NCBI RefSeq assembly: GCF_000484695.1 | Contig: NZ_AXVR01000014.1 | Span: 33,609 to 97,608, forward strand | DNA length: 64,000 nt | Direction: 5' to 3' | Origin: Salinispora cortesiana | GTDB taxonomy: Bacteria > Actinomycetota > Actinomycetes > Mycobacteriales > Micromonosporaceae | In this document: positions 42,498 to 51,883 of the stretch, one piece after another | Layout: every line of letters starts with the position of its first letter | Numbering within the stretch: the first letter of the stretch is position 1 | The notes under the pieces: model-generated | Database searches by the model: none | What the model was told of the DNA's origin: nothing | Seen by the model: the letters and a program-made list of their open reading frames with translations, nothing else | Position numbers and translations under genes: made by a program

Positions 42498-43388
42498 TCA
42501 TGCTGGAGCCCGGCCCCGAGCAGCCGCGTCCGCACCGGTGGCTCCGAGCGGGGCGAGGGCAACCGCGGCGCCGGTCACCGAGATTCCGGTTCCGGGCTGG
42601 TCGGGGATGCCGACGGTGAGCAGACTTGGACGGCCCATCTCCTGACCCTGGTACACGGTTACCGTCGTGGGCGGCGCGACCAGGCCGAGCTCGCGCAGGT
42701 AGCCGCCGAGCGCCGCGGCGGCCGCACCGGTGGCGGGGTCCTCCACGACGCCCCCGGGGGGAAACGGGTTCCGCGCGTGGATGACCTGTGCGGACTCCCG
42801 GTGCACCAGGTTGATGGTGGTCCAGTCCCGCTCGGCCATCAGGTTGGTCAGCGCTGCCATGTCGTAGTCCAGGTCGGCCAGGCGGGCTCGGCTTCCAGCG
42901 GCGATGATCGGGTGCCATGCCCCGGCGAAGGCGACCCGTGGTGGCAGCGTCGTCGCCAGGTCCTCCGGCTTCCAGCGCAACGCGTCGAGTAGTGCCGCGA
43001 AGTCGTCCGCGGCGATCGGCTGGGTGCGTGGTTCGACGCTGACCAACGTCGCGGTGATGGTGCCGTCCGCCCGTACCGTGGTGGAGACCTCGACCGGGCC
43101 GGCAGGGGTGCTCAGATGCAACACTCCTGAGCCGTGTCGCGCGGCGTACGCCGCGGCTGACGCGATGGTCGCGTGGCCACAGAACGGGACCTCTGCTTTG
43201 GGACTGAAGTAGCGAACCGTGAAATGCCCGGCGTCGCCGGGCACGAGGAACGCCGTTTCGGAATACCCGACTTCGGCCGCGACGCGCTGCATCTCCGCGT
43301 CGTCAGCACCGGTGGCGTCCAACACGACACCAGCCGGATTGCCGCCGGCGGGATCGGTGGTGAACGCGGCGAACCGCAGGATCTCCAT
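42498..43388 (-). CDS. PhzF family isomerase/epimerase
   Basis: A 296-residue cytosolic enzyme of the PhzF/diaminopimelate-epimerase-like fold. It begins MEILRFAAFTTDPAGGNPAGVVL, carries the catalytic Glu in GYSETAFLV (residue about 44), and has the conserved FSPKAEVPFCGHATIASAAA and VEDPATGAAAAALGGYL elements. True PhzF acts in phenazine synthesis, but most relatives without phz neighbours, as here, are isomerases of unknown substrate. The C-terminal 20 residues are Ala/Gly-rich and unconserved. It is monocistronic. Confidence 0.88.
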   Translation of the reverse strand: MEILRFAAFTTDPAGGNPAGVVLDATGADDAEMQRVAAEVGYSETAFLVPGDAGHFTVRYFSPKAEVPFCGHATIASAAAYAARHGSGVLHLSTPAGPVEVSTTVRADGTITATLVSVEPRTQPIAADDFAALLDALRWKPEDLATTLPPRVAFAGAWHPIIAAGSRARLADLDYDMAALTNLMAERDWTTINLVHRESAQVIHARNPFPPGGVVEDPATGAAAAALGGYLRELGLVAPPTTVTVYQGQEMGRPSLLTVGIPDQPGTGISVTGAAVALAPLGATGADAAARGRAPA

Positions 43389-43880
43389 GATCGCGATTCT
43401 AGGGTGGAGTCTCCCTGTGACCGAGTGCCAATTGACTCCCGGTGGTCACCGCCGGGGTAGTTCGATGCTTGTTGCCTGGGTGGGTGCGACATAGAGTCCG
43501 GTATTAAATCCGAGTTCACCCGGTCTCCAGCTAGATTCGGCTGAATCCGGGTGATCCAATGTCCGTGGCTGGCTCGAGAGTCAGCTCCCGCAGCGGGCGG
43601 ACGCTTCCGGGGTAACGCCAGCGCTTCGCCCGGCACGTTGGGGTGAGTCGGTTCGAATGATCCGGCCGTCTGTTGGTGTCACCCATATGGTGGGCTTTGG
43701 GGCACTCTTCGAGTTGGGGAGCGCCGGTGGTCCGGCCGCCAAGTCGATGCTGTTCGGTCGGAAGCTGACGTGCGGCTACGGGGTGAGTGGGGTTGGCGAT
43801 GCACGTCGGAGTGATCGCACTCGCCACCGCCTGTCCGAAGAGTGTGACCACGATGGTTCTTCCTGGTGCCGGATCGTCGG
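43389..43880. other. Non-coding stretch between the PhzF-type and MFS genes
   Basis: Almost 490 bases without a convincing gene on either strand. It holds the divergent promoters for the PhzF-type gene and the MFS exporter. I see no clear repeats or regulator-like palindromes here. Confidence 0.45.
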
Positions 43881-45338
43881 ATGAACGAGGGTGAGCTGGA
43901 GGCGGGGGAAGCCCCCCGGACCGGGTCGGGGCGGCCGGTCCGACCCTGGCCGGCGGCGACCGTCGGGCTGCTGGCGTTGTTTCTGGGCGGGTTGAACATC
44001 TCCCTGATCGTGATCGCTTTGCCGACGATCCGAAGTGTGTTCGACCTGAGCTCGAGCGGTCAGCAATGGCTGGTCTCCGGATATTTTTTGACCTTCGGAC
44101 TGACGCTGGTGCCAGCTGGCCGGTTCGGCGACCAGCGTGGCCGGCGCAACATATTTGTGGCCGGCGTCATGTTGTTCGTGGTGGCGAGCATGGTTTCCGG
44201 ATTAGCCCCCTCCGGGGAGTGGCTGATTATTGGCCGGTTGGCGCAGGGAGTTGGCATCGGGATAGCGCTACCCCAGGTGTTCGGGACGATCCAGCGGATG
44301 TTCTCACCCGGAGAACGGGGGCGCCCGCTCGGGCTGGTGGCCGTCGGAGTCAGTAGCTCCCGACTGGCCGGTCCGATACTCGGTGGCGCCTTGGTCGCCC
44401 TCGGCGGCGAGCAGGGCTGGCGGTGGATCTTTTTGATCAATGTTCCGCTTGGGATCGTCGTCGCCGGCTTCGGGTGGCGGCTGTTCCCCGTCGCCGAACG
44501 GGGGCAGCGACCCGACCTGGACCTGATCGGTGCCCTCCTACTGATGTGCGGGTTGGGGCTGCTCTGGCTGATGCAGGGAGAACAGTGGCCGGGGCTGCTC
44601 CGCTGGCTGCTCCTACCGGCCGGCCTGGCGATCCTGGTCGCCTTCTTCTACTGGGAACGGTCCTATGCCCGCCGCGGCGAGCCGATATTCAACCTGGGCC
44701 TGTTCCGGATCCGGTCGTTCGCCCTGGGCACATTCATCGCCACGTTCTACTTCGCCGGCTACGAGGCCGTCTACTACCTGGTATCGGAGTATCTGCAGCA
44801 CGGGCTCGGGCACGACGAGTTGGTGACGGGCATCGCCCTCATGCCGTTGGCTCTGGGTATGGCCGTCGGCTCGGTGGCCGCCGGTGCCAAGGCCGACCAG
44901 ATCGGGCGGCGACTGATCGCTGTGGGGTTGGCCTGCGGGGTGGTCGGGCTCGCCATGCTGTTGATCGCAGATCTTTTCCTGCCGGATCCACAGTCCCCGC
45001 ACGCGGCGACGCTGCCACTGCTCCTGGCCGGCTTGGGCGGTGGACTGGTCACCGCGGGCGTCGGGGGTGGGCTGGTTATCGCGCCGAACCAGACCCTGGC
45101 CCTGGCGCACGTGCCGCCGGCCCAGGGCGGCAGTGCCGGGGGGATGCTCCAGACGGGGCAGCGCTTCGGGGGTGGGTTCGGGGTCGCCCTCGTCGGCACC
45201 GCGCTCTTCACCAGCCTGGACAGAACCGGTGACTGGCTCCTCGCCTTCCGAATTCCGATGGCGATCATTATCTGCTTCTTCGTCATCGCGTTTGTCGCTG
45301 TTCTGATCGACTTGGCTATCCGTTCCCGATCGCGGTGA
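43881..45338 (+). CDS. MFS drug efflux transporter (DHA2 type)
   Basis: A 485-residue exporter with about 14 spans: LLALFLGGLNISLIVIALPTIRSVFDL in helix 1, then SGQQWLVSGYFLTFGLTLVPAGRFGDQRGRRN (motif A) and IGRLAQGVGIGIALPQVFGTIQRMF. Typical of the actinobacterial EmrB/QacA branch that often carries out self-resistance or export of small hydrophobic compounds. ATG at 43881 is chosen over GTG 43866; both lack a strong ribosome site. It converges on the MMPL gene, 29 bases away; the two may both be exporters of related molecules, though no biosynthetic genes are here. Confidence 0.86.
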   Translation: MNEGELEAGEAPRTGSGRPVRPWPAATVGLLALFLGGLNISLIVIALPTIRSVFDLSSSGQQWLVSGYFLTFGLTLVPAGRFGDQRGRRNIFVAGVMLFVVASMVSGLAPSGEWLIIGRLAQGVGIGIALPQVFGTIQRMFSPGERGRPLGLVAVGVSSSRLAGPILGGALVALGGEQGWRWIFLINVPLGIVVAGFGWRLFPVAERGQRPDLDLIGALLLMCGLGLLWLMQGEQWPGLLRWLLLPAGLAILVAFFYWERSYARRGEPIFNLGLFRIRSFALGTFIATFYFAGYEAVYYLVSEYLQHGLGHDELVTGIALMPLALGMAVGSVAAGAKADQIGRRLIAVGLACGVVGLAMLLIADLFLPDPQSPHAATLPLLLAGLGGGLVTAGVGGGLVIAPNQTLALAHVPPAQGGSAGGMLQTGQRFGGGFGVALVGTALFTSLDRTGDWLLAFRIPMAIIICFFVIAFVAVLIDLAIRSRSR

Positions 45339-45367
45339 CGGCCCTCCCCGGTCGGCTGCCACTTCGG

Positions 45368-47485
45368 TCAACCGGTGCCGGGCGGGCCACCGCCGCTTCG
45401 CTCAAGCCGGCTCGGCCACCAGACTCGGCGACCAACGTCATGGGTGAGGGCCGGCACCAGCAGGGACCGCACGACGATGGTGTCGATGAGAAGCCCGACT
45501 GGAAGGGCGATGCCCAGCTCCACCAGGATTCGAACCGGGAGCACGGTCAGTGCCGCGAAGGTCGCCGCGAGCACGACACCGGCTGAGGTGATCACCCCGC
45601 CGGTTACGGTGAGTGCGGACAGTACTCCGCGTCGGGTGCCCAGCCGCTCTGACTCCTGTCGAACCCGGCTCATCAGAAAGACGTTGTAGTCCACCCCCAG
45701 GGCGACCAGAAAGACGAATGCGAACAGGAGGAACTCCGGGTCCACCTTGGGGATGTTGAGCAGATACCGGAAGATCAGCACGCAGATTCCCACGGTGGCG
45801 GTAAAGGAGAGCACCACGGTCAGGACCAGGAGCATCGGTGCGAGCAGGGCGCGCAACAACACCGCCAGGCAGAGCAGGATCACGGCCAGGACGACCGGAA
45901 AGATGACCTGCTGATCCCGGTCGGCGGCGTTGGCCGTGTCCACATTTGTTGCCGTGAAGCCACCGACCACGGAGTCGGAGCCGGGCACCGCGTGCACGGC
46001 GGTGCGGAGCCGCCGCAGGGTCTGCTCAGCGCTGTCGCCGTCCGGTGCGTCGCTCATGGTCGCGTTGAGCTGAGCCCGTCCGTCGACGACCTTCGGCGCG
46101 GCCCCTGCTTCCTCCGCCGTGGTCGAGGCCCCACCCGCTGAGGTGACCGCTGCCACGGAGACGATTCCCGACACCTGACGGGCCGCGGCGGTGACCTGGT
46201 CGACGGTCTCCGCGTTGGTCACGATGATCGCCGGGCTGCCGGTGCCGCCGGGATAGTGCTGGTCGAGCAGACGCTGCCCGCTGACCGACGACCGGTTCCC
46301 GGAGAAGAGCAGGTCATCCTGGTTGACTGCCTGCTTTCCGAGCTGGGTGACCCCGATCGCGGCCACGCCGAGGCCGATGACGGCGGTCACCCACACGAGT
46401 CGGTCTCGCCGGCCGATGAGGCGGGCGACCGGGGTCCAGAAGCGATGCGAGGTGGTTGCGGCCCGCTGTTTCGGGCGCGGAGTCCGCGGCCAGAAAACCC
46501 GCCGCCCACCCAGGACGAGCAGGGCGGGGAGGAAGGTGAGCATCACTAGCAGCGTGCAGGCGATGCCGATGGCGGAGACCGGCCCGAGGGAGCGGGTGGA
46601 GCTGAGCACCGACAACAGCAGGGCGAGTAGGCCGAGGATGACCGTCGAGCCGGAGGCGACGATCGCGGGAGCGGCACCGCGCCACGCCACCTTCATCGCG
46701 TCAACGGGGCGTTCCCTCCTGGTCAACTCCTCCCGATAGCGAGCTATGAGTAGCAGCGCGTAGTCGGTACCCGCGCCGAAGACGAGCACGGTGAGGATCC
46801 CCCGCGACTCCCCACTCAGCTTGATCACATCCGCGTCGGCCAGCCAATACACGAAGACCGTGGCCAACACGTACGAGAGCCCGGCGGAGATCAGTGGAAG
46901 CGCCCACAAGACCGGACTTCGGTAGATGATCAGCAGAACTACCAGCACCGCGCCCAGGGTGACGACCAGCAACTCGCCGCCCACCCCGGCCAGCACCGTG
47001 ATCAGGTCGCCACGTAGGGCGGCCGGGCCGGTGACCTCGATGGTCAGTCCACCCTGGTCGCCACTGGTGATCGCGCGCAGCTGATCGATGACGTCGTTCT
47101 CCGCCTGCCCCACGGCGTTGTCGATCGGGACGACCACCAGCAGGGCCTGCCCGTCCTGGCTCTGGACGGGGGGCGCGAGGGGCCCGACAACCCACTGCAC
47201 CTGACCGAAGTGGGTCAGGTCTGACATCGCCCGTTCCTGGTCGTCAACGGTGATCCCCGCCGAACGCTCGTAGACCACCAGGGCAGGCGTGGTATCCGCA
47301 CCGGTGATGTCCCGGCTGTCCCGCTGCGCCTGCTGGGACTCCGCATCGGCGGGAAGGAACGTCTGGAAGTTGTCGGTCTCGACCTCGTCGAGGCGGCCGG
47401 GGAAGGAGTGGGCCACACCGCCGATCACGAGCCATCCGAGGGTCACCACCACCGCGACCAGGGTGCCGACGTGGCGGGAAGGCAT
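45368..47485 (-). CDS. MMPL family transporter (RND-like)
   Basis: A 705-residue RND-type protein with about 12 spans in two halves. An N-terminal helix is followed by a periplasm-side domain, then the segments GGELLVVTLGAVLVVLLIIYRSPVLWALP and GILTVLVFGAGTDYALLLIARYREEL (with conserved Asp-Tyr), and a second half with ALGVDYNVFLMSRVRQE. MMPL proteins export lipids, siderophores and drugs in mycobacteria and relatives. ATG at 47485 has AGGGG five bases upstream; a TTG at 47500 is less likely. It diverges from the PAP2 gene. The cargo is unknown. Confidence 0.9.
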   Translation of the reverse strand: MPSRHVGTLVAVVVTLGWLVIGGVAHSFPGRLDEVETDNFQTFLPADAESQQAQRDSRDITGADTTPALVVYERSAGITVDDQERAMSDLTHFGQVQWVVGPLAPPVQSQDGQALLVVVPIDNAVGQAENDVIDQLRAITSGDQGGLTIEVTGPAALRGDLITVLAGVGGELLVVTLGAVLVVLLIIYRSPVLWALPLISAGLSYVLATVFVYWLADADVIKLSGESRGILTVLVFGAGTDYALLLIARYREELTRRERPVDAMKVAWRGAAPAIVASGSTVILGLLALLLSVLSSTRSLGPVSAIGIACTLLVMLTFLPALLVLGGRRVFWPRTPRPKQRAATTSHRFWTPVARLIGRRDRLVWVTAVIGLGVAAIGVTQLGKQAVNQDDLLFSGNRSSVSGQRLLDQHYPGGTGSPAIIVTNAETVDQVTAAARQVSGIVSVAAVTSAGGASTTAEEAGAAPKVVDGRAQLNATMSDAPDGDSAEQTLRRLRTAVHAVPGSDSVVGGFTATNVDTANAADRDQQVIFPVVLAVILLCLAVLLRALLAPMLLVLTVVLSFTATVGICVLIFRYLLNIPKVDPEFLLFAFVFLVALGVDYNVFLMSRVRQESERLGTRRGVLSALTVTGGVITSAGVVLAATFAALTVLPVRILVELGIALPVGLLIDTIVVRSLLVPALTHDVGRRVWWPSRLERSGGGPPGTG

Positions 47486-47735
47486 TGCGGCCCCTGTCAA
47501 CGTTCGGCTTGCTGGTACCGGCGCCCCGACCTGCCGCCCGGCCCCGCGATCAGCAGCGGGCCCGACAGCAGTGCCCTCCGTTCACTCGGGCGCGAGCGCC
47601 CGGCCGGATCTGACATGGGTCAACTATCTGGGGTATCGGCTGCGCACACTCCGACTTCCCGCCGTTCTCCGCTGAACAGGTGAAAGTCGTAACGGGTGGG
47701 CCACCCGGGCAGTCGATGTCACAGCCCGTTAGGTT

Positions 47736-48623
47736 GTGCGGGTGCATGACACGGCAAGGCGTGGGACGGCGGTCTGGTTGGCCGTACTGGTGCTGGCGCA
47801 GACAGTCGCCCTCATCGTGGTGTGGCGCACCGCCTTGCACACCGAACTCGGCCAGTGGCTCGACACGGTCGCCCTCACCGGCAACCAGATCGGCCAGGAC
47901 CGCATCGACGGACCGGTCAACCACATCCTCAACGCCATGTCGCTGGCGGCGCTGCTGGCCGCCACCGCCGTAATCGGGTTCATCGCGCTGATCCGGGGCC
48001 GCGTCGCGCTCGCGGTCACCGCAACCCTGCTCATCGTCGGCGCCAACCTCACCACCCAGGCGCTCAAGTACGGCCTCGCCCGGCCGGACTTCGGCATCGA
48101 CCCGCAACGGATCTTCGCCGGCAACAGTCTGCCCAGTGGTCACGCCACCGTCGCCGCCTCGTTCGCGGTGGCGCTGGTCCTCGTCCTGCCACCGACGGTC
48201 CGAGTCCTGGGCGCGTTGCTCGGCACCGGCTACGCCGCCGCCGTCGGAGTGGCCACCCTCTCCGCCGGATGGCACCGACCCAGCGACGCCATCGCCGCGT
48301 ACCTGGTGGTCGGGGTCTGGGCGGCGCTCGGTGGGCTGGTGCTGTTGATCATGCAGCGAGAACGGGCGAAGGTCGACCCCGGCGACGCGCACCGGCTCGC
48401 CGCCGTGTTACTCGGCACGGGCGGCCTGCTCGCGGTCGTCGCCGGCGGTCTCGCCCTGGCCTGGCTCGCCGACGGCCCCCGGATCGCCCCGAACGAGTTG
48501 GCCCGCCGGCCCCTCTTCGCCGGCTATGCGGGTGGTGCCGCCGAGATCGCCGGTACGATGGCCATCGTGATGGCCCTGGTCCTGGTCAGTGCGCACCGTC
48601 TCATCCCCCGAAACGCGGGCTGA
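47736..48623 (+). CDS. PAP2 family phosphatase
   Basis: A 295-residue integral membrane phosphatase with about eight spans. The three-part active site is complete: KYGLARPDF (the KxxxxxxRP motif), PSGHA (catalytic His region), and GWHRPSDAIAAY (the SRxxxxxHxxxD-like motif). It dephosphorylates lipid phosphates such as phosphatidate or undecaprenyl pyrophosphate. It starts with GTG at 47736; a GTG at 47742 is an alternative. The next gene follows after 18 bases, so a two-gene operon with the DinB-type protein is likely. Confidence 0.88.
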   Translation: MRVHDTARRGTAVWLAVLVLAQTVALIVVWRTALHTELGQWLDTVALTGNQIGQDRIDGPVNHILNAMSLAALLAATAVIGFIALIRGRVALAVTATLLIVGANLTTQALKYGLARPDFGIDPQRIFAGNSLPSGHATVAASFAVALVLVLPPTVRVLGALLGTGYAAAVGVATLSAGWHRPSDAIAAYLVVGVWAALGGLVLLIMQRERAKVDPGDAHRLAAVLLGTGGLLAVVAGGLALAWLADGPRIAPNELARRPLFAGYAGGAAEIAGTMAIVMALVLVSAHRLIPRNAG

Positions 48624-48641
48624 GCCGTGGTGGAGCCGGCC

Positions 48642-49343
48642 ATGGTGGAAGCGGCCGTCGGTAGCCTGCCGGAGCTCACGCCGGTGCGGGCGGCGTTTCG
48701 GGACGAATGCGCCCAGCTCGCTGCCGAGCTGCGGGACCTGACCGAGGCCGACCTGGACCGGCCCACCAACTGTCCGCCGTGGACCGTCCGAGACCTCCTC
48801 GCCCACGTGCACACCGGCGTCGGCCGGCTCGCCGGGATGCTCGCTGCCCCTGCCCCGCCCCAGGTGCAGGTTGACGCCGCCGGCTACTTCGGCGCGGCCA
48901 AGTTCACCCCGCCGGTAGACGCCGACCGCATCGAAGGTGGCCACCGAGTGGGACGGTCCCTGGATGCCACGACGCTCGCCGACAACCTGGACCGGGCCCA
49001 GCGGGCCACCCTCGACGCGGTCGACGCGCAGCCCCCCGGCCGGCTGGTCCGCACCCGGCACGGTGACGCGATGACAATGGTGGAGTTTCTGCGTACCCGG
49101 GTGGTCGAGGTGGGGGTGCACGGCCTGGACCTGGCCGCGGCGCTCGACCGGCGACCGTGGCTGACCCCGGCCGCCGCCACCGTGGTGGCCGACCTGCTCA
49201 CCGGTGGACATCCGGTGCCGGCCGCCCTGGGCTGGGATCGGCTGACCCTGATTCGCAAGACGACCGGCCGGTCGCCGTTGACCTCCGCGGAGCAGACGAC
49301 CGTTGCCGCCGTCGACTTCCGCTGGCTGAGCTTCGCGCCCTGA
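48642..49343 (+). CDS. Maleylpyruvate isomerase N-terminal (DinB-like) domain protein
   Basis: A 233-residue protein with the mycothiol-dependent MDMPI/DinB four-helix fold: FRDECAQLAAELRDLTEADLDRPTNCPPWTVRDLLAHVHTG carries the first metal-binding His, and TRVVEVGVHGLDLAAAL carries more, with a C-terminal SCP2-like half. Such proteins are typically mycothiol-linked transferases or hydrolases. GGAG six bases before ATG 48642 is favoured over GTG 48627. Co-transcribed with the PAP2 gene by spacing. Substrate unknown. Confidence 0.82.
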   Translation: MVEAAVGSLPELTPVRAAFRDECAQLAAELRDLTEADLDRPTNCPPWTVRDLLAHVHTGVGRLAGMLAAPAPPQVQVDAAGYFGAAKFTPPVDADRIEGGHRVGRSLDATTLADNLDRAQRATLDAVDAQPPGRLVRTRHGDAMTMVEFLRTRVVEVGVHGLDLAAALDRRPWLTPAAATVVADLLTGGHPVPAALGWDRLTLIRKTTGRSPLTSAEQTTVAAVDFRWLSFAP

Positions 49344-49433
49344 GGGCTCCCGGGGCGCCCCGAGCGCCGCGCTGCTGGGCTTGGCCCCAGCCGGCCGAGC
49401 CGCCGCGCTGCTGGAGCCTCGCGTCAGCCCGGC

Positions 49434-50312
49434 TCAGGGCGCGGGCCGGGTACGGGCAGCGCGCGGCGCGGGAACCTGCGGGGCGGCCCGGCGTAGCTGC
49501 TCCAGCACCACCGGGTCGATTCGGCCCGGCACCAGTCGCCGTTCCAGGTTCTCCAGACCCGCCCAAGCGACCAGCGCCTCCTGCGGCGCGGCCGGATCGG
49601 CGGGGTGCCCGAGCGCGGTGAGCCGGCCGGCCACCTCGACCGCGAGCGCACCGGTGAGATCCAGCAGGGTGCCCGGGTCCGGACGGCTGAACAGTCGGGT
49701 GTGCGCGGCGAGAAGTCGGCCCAACTCGGAAACCGGATCCGGGTGGTCGTCGACCCGCAGATCGATCAGGACGTCGCCGGTGCCGGCGTACCCGGCGCCG
49801 CGCTCGACGACCAGCAGCCCGGCGCTCTGCCGCCCGCGCCGGTCCCCACCCGCCTCGTCCCCGGCCCGCAACGCGGCCAGGAGACGCTGCGGGAACGGCA
49901 GCCCCCGGCCACCGAGCCAGCCGTCGCGGACCTCGTCGATCACCTGCGGACCGGCGAGGATGTTGCCCTGCGCAGCCCAGCCCTCCCCGGACTGCCCGCC
50001 CGCCCAGGGGCGGCAGGCCGGCCCGGTCCAACCGGCACCCGGGCCGGTCGCCCCCACGACACCCACCTGGCGGTGGTCGCGCTCGTCGTCGGCGGCGACC
50101 AATCCGGCGACCACACCCGCCGCGCCAACCCCGGTCCGGAGCAGCGCCAAGCCCTGCGGCCGGTAGGCCAGGTTCACGTGCGCCTGGGTGGCGATCGCGC
50201 CCACCTCGGCCTCCGCGGCCGGCACCAGCGCCCCGGCGGCGAGGAACCTGCTGGCCACGACCACTCCGTGCAGCCGGCCGTCGGCGGAGCGGGCGACGAG
50301 GGAGAAAGTCAC
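49434..50312 (-). CDS. DUF1028 domain-containing protein
   Basis: A 292-residue Ntn-hydrolase-type protein that begins TFSLVARSADGRLHGVVVASRFLAAGALVPAAEAEVGAIATQA, the signature of DUF1028, with a later GNILAGPQVIDEV and LLVVERGAGYAG. The family folds like penicillin acylase relatives, and its natural substrate is not known. Its C-terminal third is less conserved. It diverges from the LLM gene, which lies 82 bases away; the two probably share a promoter region. Confidence 0.88.
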   Translation of the reverse strand: MTFSLVARSADGRLHGVVVASRFLAAGALVPAAEAEVGAIATQAHVNLAYRPQGLALLRTGVGAAGVVAGLVAADDERDHRQVGVVGATGPGAGWTGPACRPWAGGQSGEGWAAQGNILAGPQVIDEVRDGWLGGRGLPFPQRLLAALRAGDEAGGDRRGRQSAGLLVVERGAGYAGTGDVLIDLRVDDHPDPVSELGRLLAAHTRLFSRPDPGTLLDLTGALAVEVAGRLTALGHPADPAAPQEALVAWAGLENLERRLVPGRIDPVVLEQLRRAAPQVPAPRAARTRPAP

Positions 50313-50394
50313 GAGCCGCAGCGTAGCGCGGTGACCGGTCCGGGAGACCAGACCAGATCTTGCCCACCGCCCGCCGGCCCGACATCATCGACCG

Positions 50395-51387
50395 ATGACG
50401 ACGCGATGGGGCATGACGGTACCGTTGAGCGGGATCCCGCTGGCCGACCACGCCGCGGTCTACCGCACACTCGACCAGGTCGGCTTCACCGACGTGTGGT
50501 CGGCCGAGGTGACCGGGGCGGACGCCTTCACACCGCTGGCGCTGGCCGCCGCCTGGGCGCCGCGGCTGCGGTTAGGCACCGCGATAGCGCCGGTCTTCAC
50601 CCGCGGACCGGGGCTGCTCGCGATGAGCGCCGCCGCCCTCGCCGAGACCGCCCCCGATCGGTTCGCCCTCGGCATCGGCGCCTCCGCACCGGTGATCGTC
50701 CAGGATTGGAACGCCGGCGAGTTCAGCGAGCCGTACCGGCGCACCCGCGACGTGCTCCGCTTCCTGCGCGCCGCCCTGGCCGGAGAGACAGTCGACGGAG
50801 CGTACGACACCTTCGCCGTCCGGCGCTTCACCCTGGAACGCCCGCCGGCCGTACCCCCGTCGCTGCTGCTCGCCGCGCTGCGCCCCGGCATGCTGCGGCT
50901 CGCCGCCGGCGAAGCCGACGGCGTGATCCTCAACTGGCTCGCCGCCACCGACCTGCCGCAGGTGCTGGGCGCGCTCGGCCGGGCTCGCCCCGGCTTCGAG
51001 GTCGTCGCCCGGATCTTCGTCTGCCCGACCACGGACGCCGGATACGCCCGCGCGCTGGGCCGCCGGCTCATCACCAGCTACCTGACCGTCCCGGCGTACG
51101 CGGAGTTCCACCGCTGGCTGGGGCGCGCCGAGGTCTTCGACCCGATGTGGACCGCCTGGGCCGCGGGAGACCGGCGGGGCGCCGGGGCGGCGGTGCCGGA
51201 CGAGGTGGTGGACGCGCTCGTGCTGCACGGCAGCCCGCAGGAGTGCCGGGCCCAGGTGCAGCGGTACGCCGCGGCCGGAGTGGACGTCCCCGTACTGGCG
51301 CTGCTGCCAACGCCCGAGCTGGCGGCCGGTGCGGCGGCGGCGCTCCTCGACGTGCTCGCCGGGCTGGGCGGGGGTGAGCCCCGATGA
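50395..51387 (+). CDS. LLM class F420-dependent oxidoreductase
   Basis: A 330-residue TIM-barrel protein of the luciferase-like family: WGMTVPLSGIPLADHAAVYRTLDQVGFTDVWSAE at the start, RLRLGTAIAPVFTRGPGLLAMSAAALAE, then FALGIGAS. This is the F420-dependent branch common in actinomycetes. It would use reduced F420 (or FMN) to reduce or oxidise an unknown substrate. Its stop overlaps the SDR start by four bases (ATGA), so it was one operon with that now-broken gene. Confidence 0.87.
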   Translation: MTTRWGMTVPLSGIPLADHAAVYRTLDQVGFTDVWSAEVTGADAFTPLALAAAWAPRLRLGTAIAPVFTRGPGLLAMSAAALAETAPDRFALGIGASAPVIVQDWNAGEFSEPYRRTRDVLRFLRAALAGETVDGAYDTFAVRRFTLERPPAVPPSLLLAALRPGMLRLAAGEADGVILNWLAATDLPQVLGALGRARPGFEVVARIFVCPTTDAGYARALGRRLITSYLTVPAYAEFHRWLGRAEVFDPMWTAWAAGDRRGAGAAVPDEVVDALVLHGSPQECRAQVQRYAAAGVDVPVLALLPTPELAAGAAAALLDVLAGLGGGEPR

Positions 51388-51883
51388 ACCTCACCGACCG
51401 GGTGGCGGTGATCACCGGCGGGGCCGGAGGGATCGGGTCCGCGCTGGCCCGGCGGTTCGCGGCGGAGGGAGCGGCGGCCGTGGTGGTGGCGGATCTGGAC
51501 CCCACGGCCGCCTGCGCGGTCGCCGACGCGGTCGGCCCCGTCGCCCGGCCTGTCGAGGTGGACGTCGCCGACGAGGAGCAGGTCCACGCGCTGGTCGCCG
51601 AGACCGAGCGACGCTACGGGCGCATCGACCTGTTCTGCGCCAACGCCGGCGTGGCTACCGGTGGGGGAGTGGCCGCCCCGGACGCCGACTGGGACCGGGC
51701 CTGGCGGGTCAATGTGCTCTCCCACGTCTACACCGCCCGGGCGGTGCTGCCGGCGATGCTCGCCCGCGGTGGCGGGCACCTGCTGATGACCTGTTCGGCC
51801 GCGGGTGTCTGACCGCGGTGGCCGACGCGCCCTACACCGCCACGAAGCATGCCGCCGTCGCCTTCGCCGAGTGGCTCGCCATC
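51384..51883 (+). pseudogene. Short-chain dehydrogenase (SDR), frameshifted and 3'-truncated
   Basis: The product begins MNLTDRVAVITGGAGGIGSALARRF with the TGxxxGxG cofactor motif, continues NAGVATGGG and CSAAGV, then stops at 51810. In the next frame the expected LTAVADAPYTATKHAAVAFAEWLAI follows with the catalytic YxxxK, so one C is missing at 51809-51810. Homology then ends at about 51883: the rest of an SDR (about 80-90 residues) is absent, and the sequence continues as the antisense of the transglutaminase-like gene. Either this gene is a real pseudogene made by a deletion, or the frameshift is a sequencing error on top of it. It overlapped the LLM gene by four bases. Confidence 0.85.

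Noticed and set aside
38459..47485. Antibiotic biosynthesis cluster suggested by MFS, PhzF and MMPL genes
   Set aside because: No synthase, synthetase or other core biosynthetic gene is present; PhzF-type proteins without phz neighbours are usually unrelated isomerases.
49198..50451. Long minus-strand frame of over 400 codons antisense to LLM and DUF1028 start regions
   Set aside because: Arg/Gly/Pro/Ala-rich shadow of the DUF1028 gene; the DUF1028 frame carries the conserved motifs.
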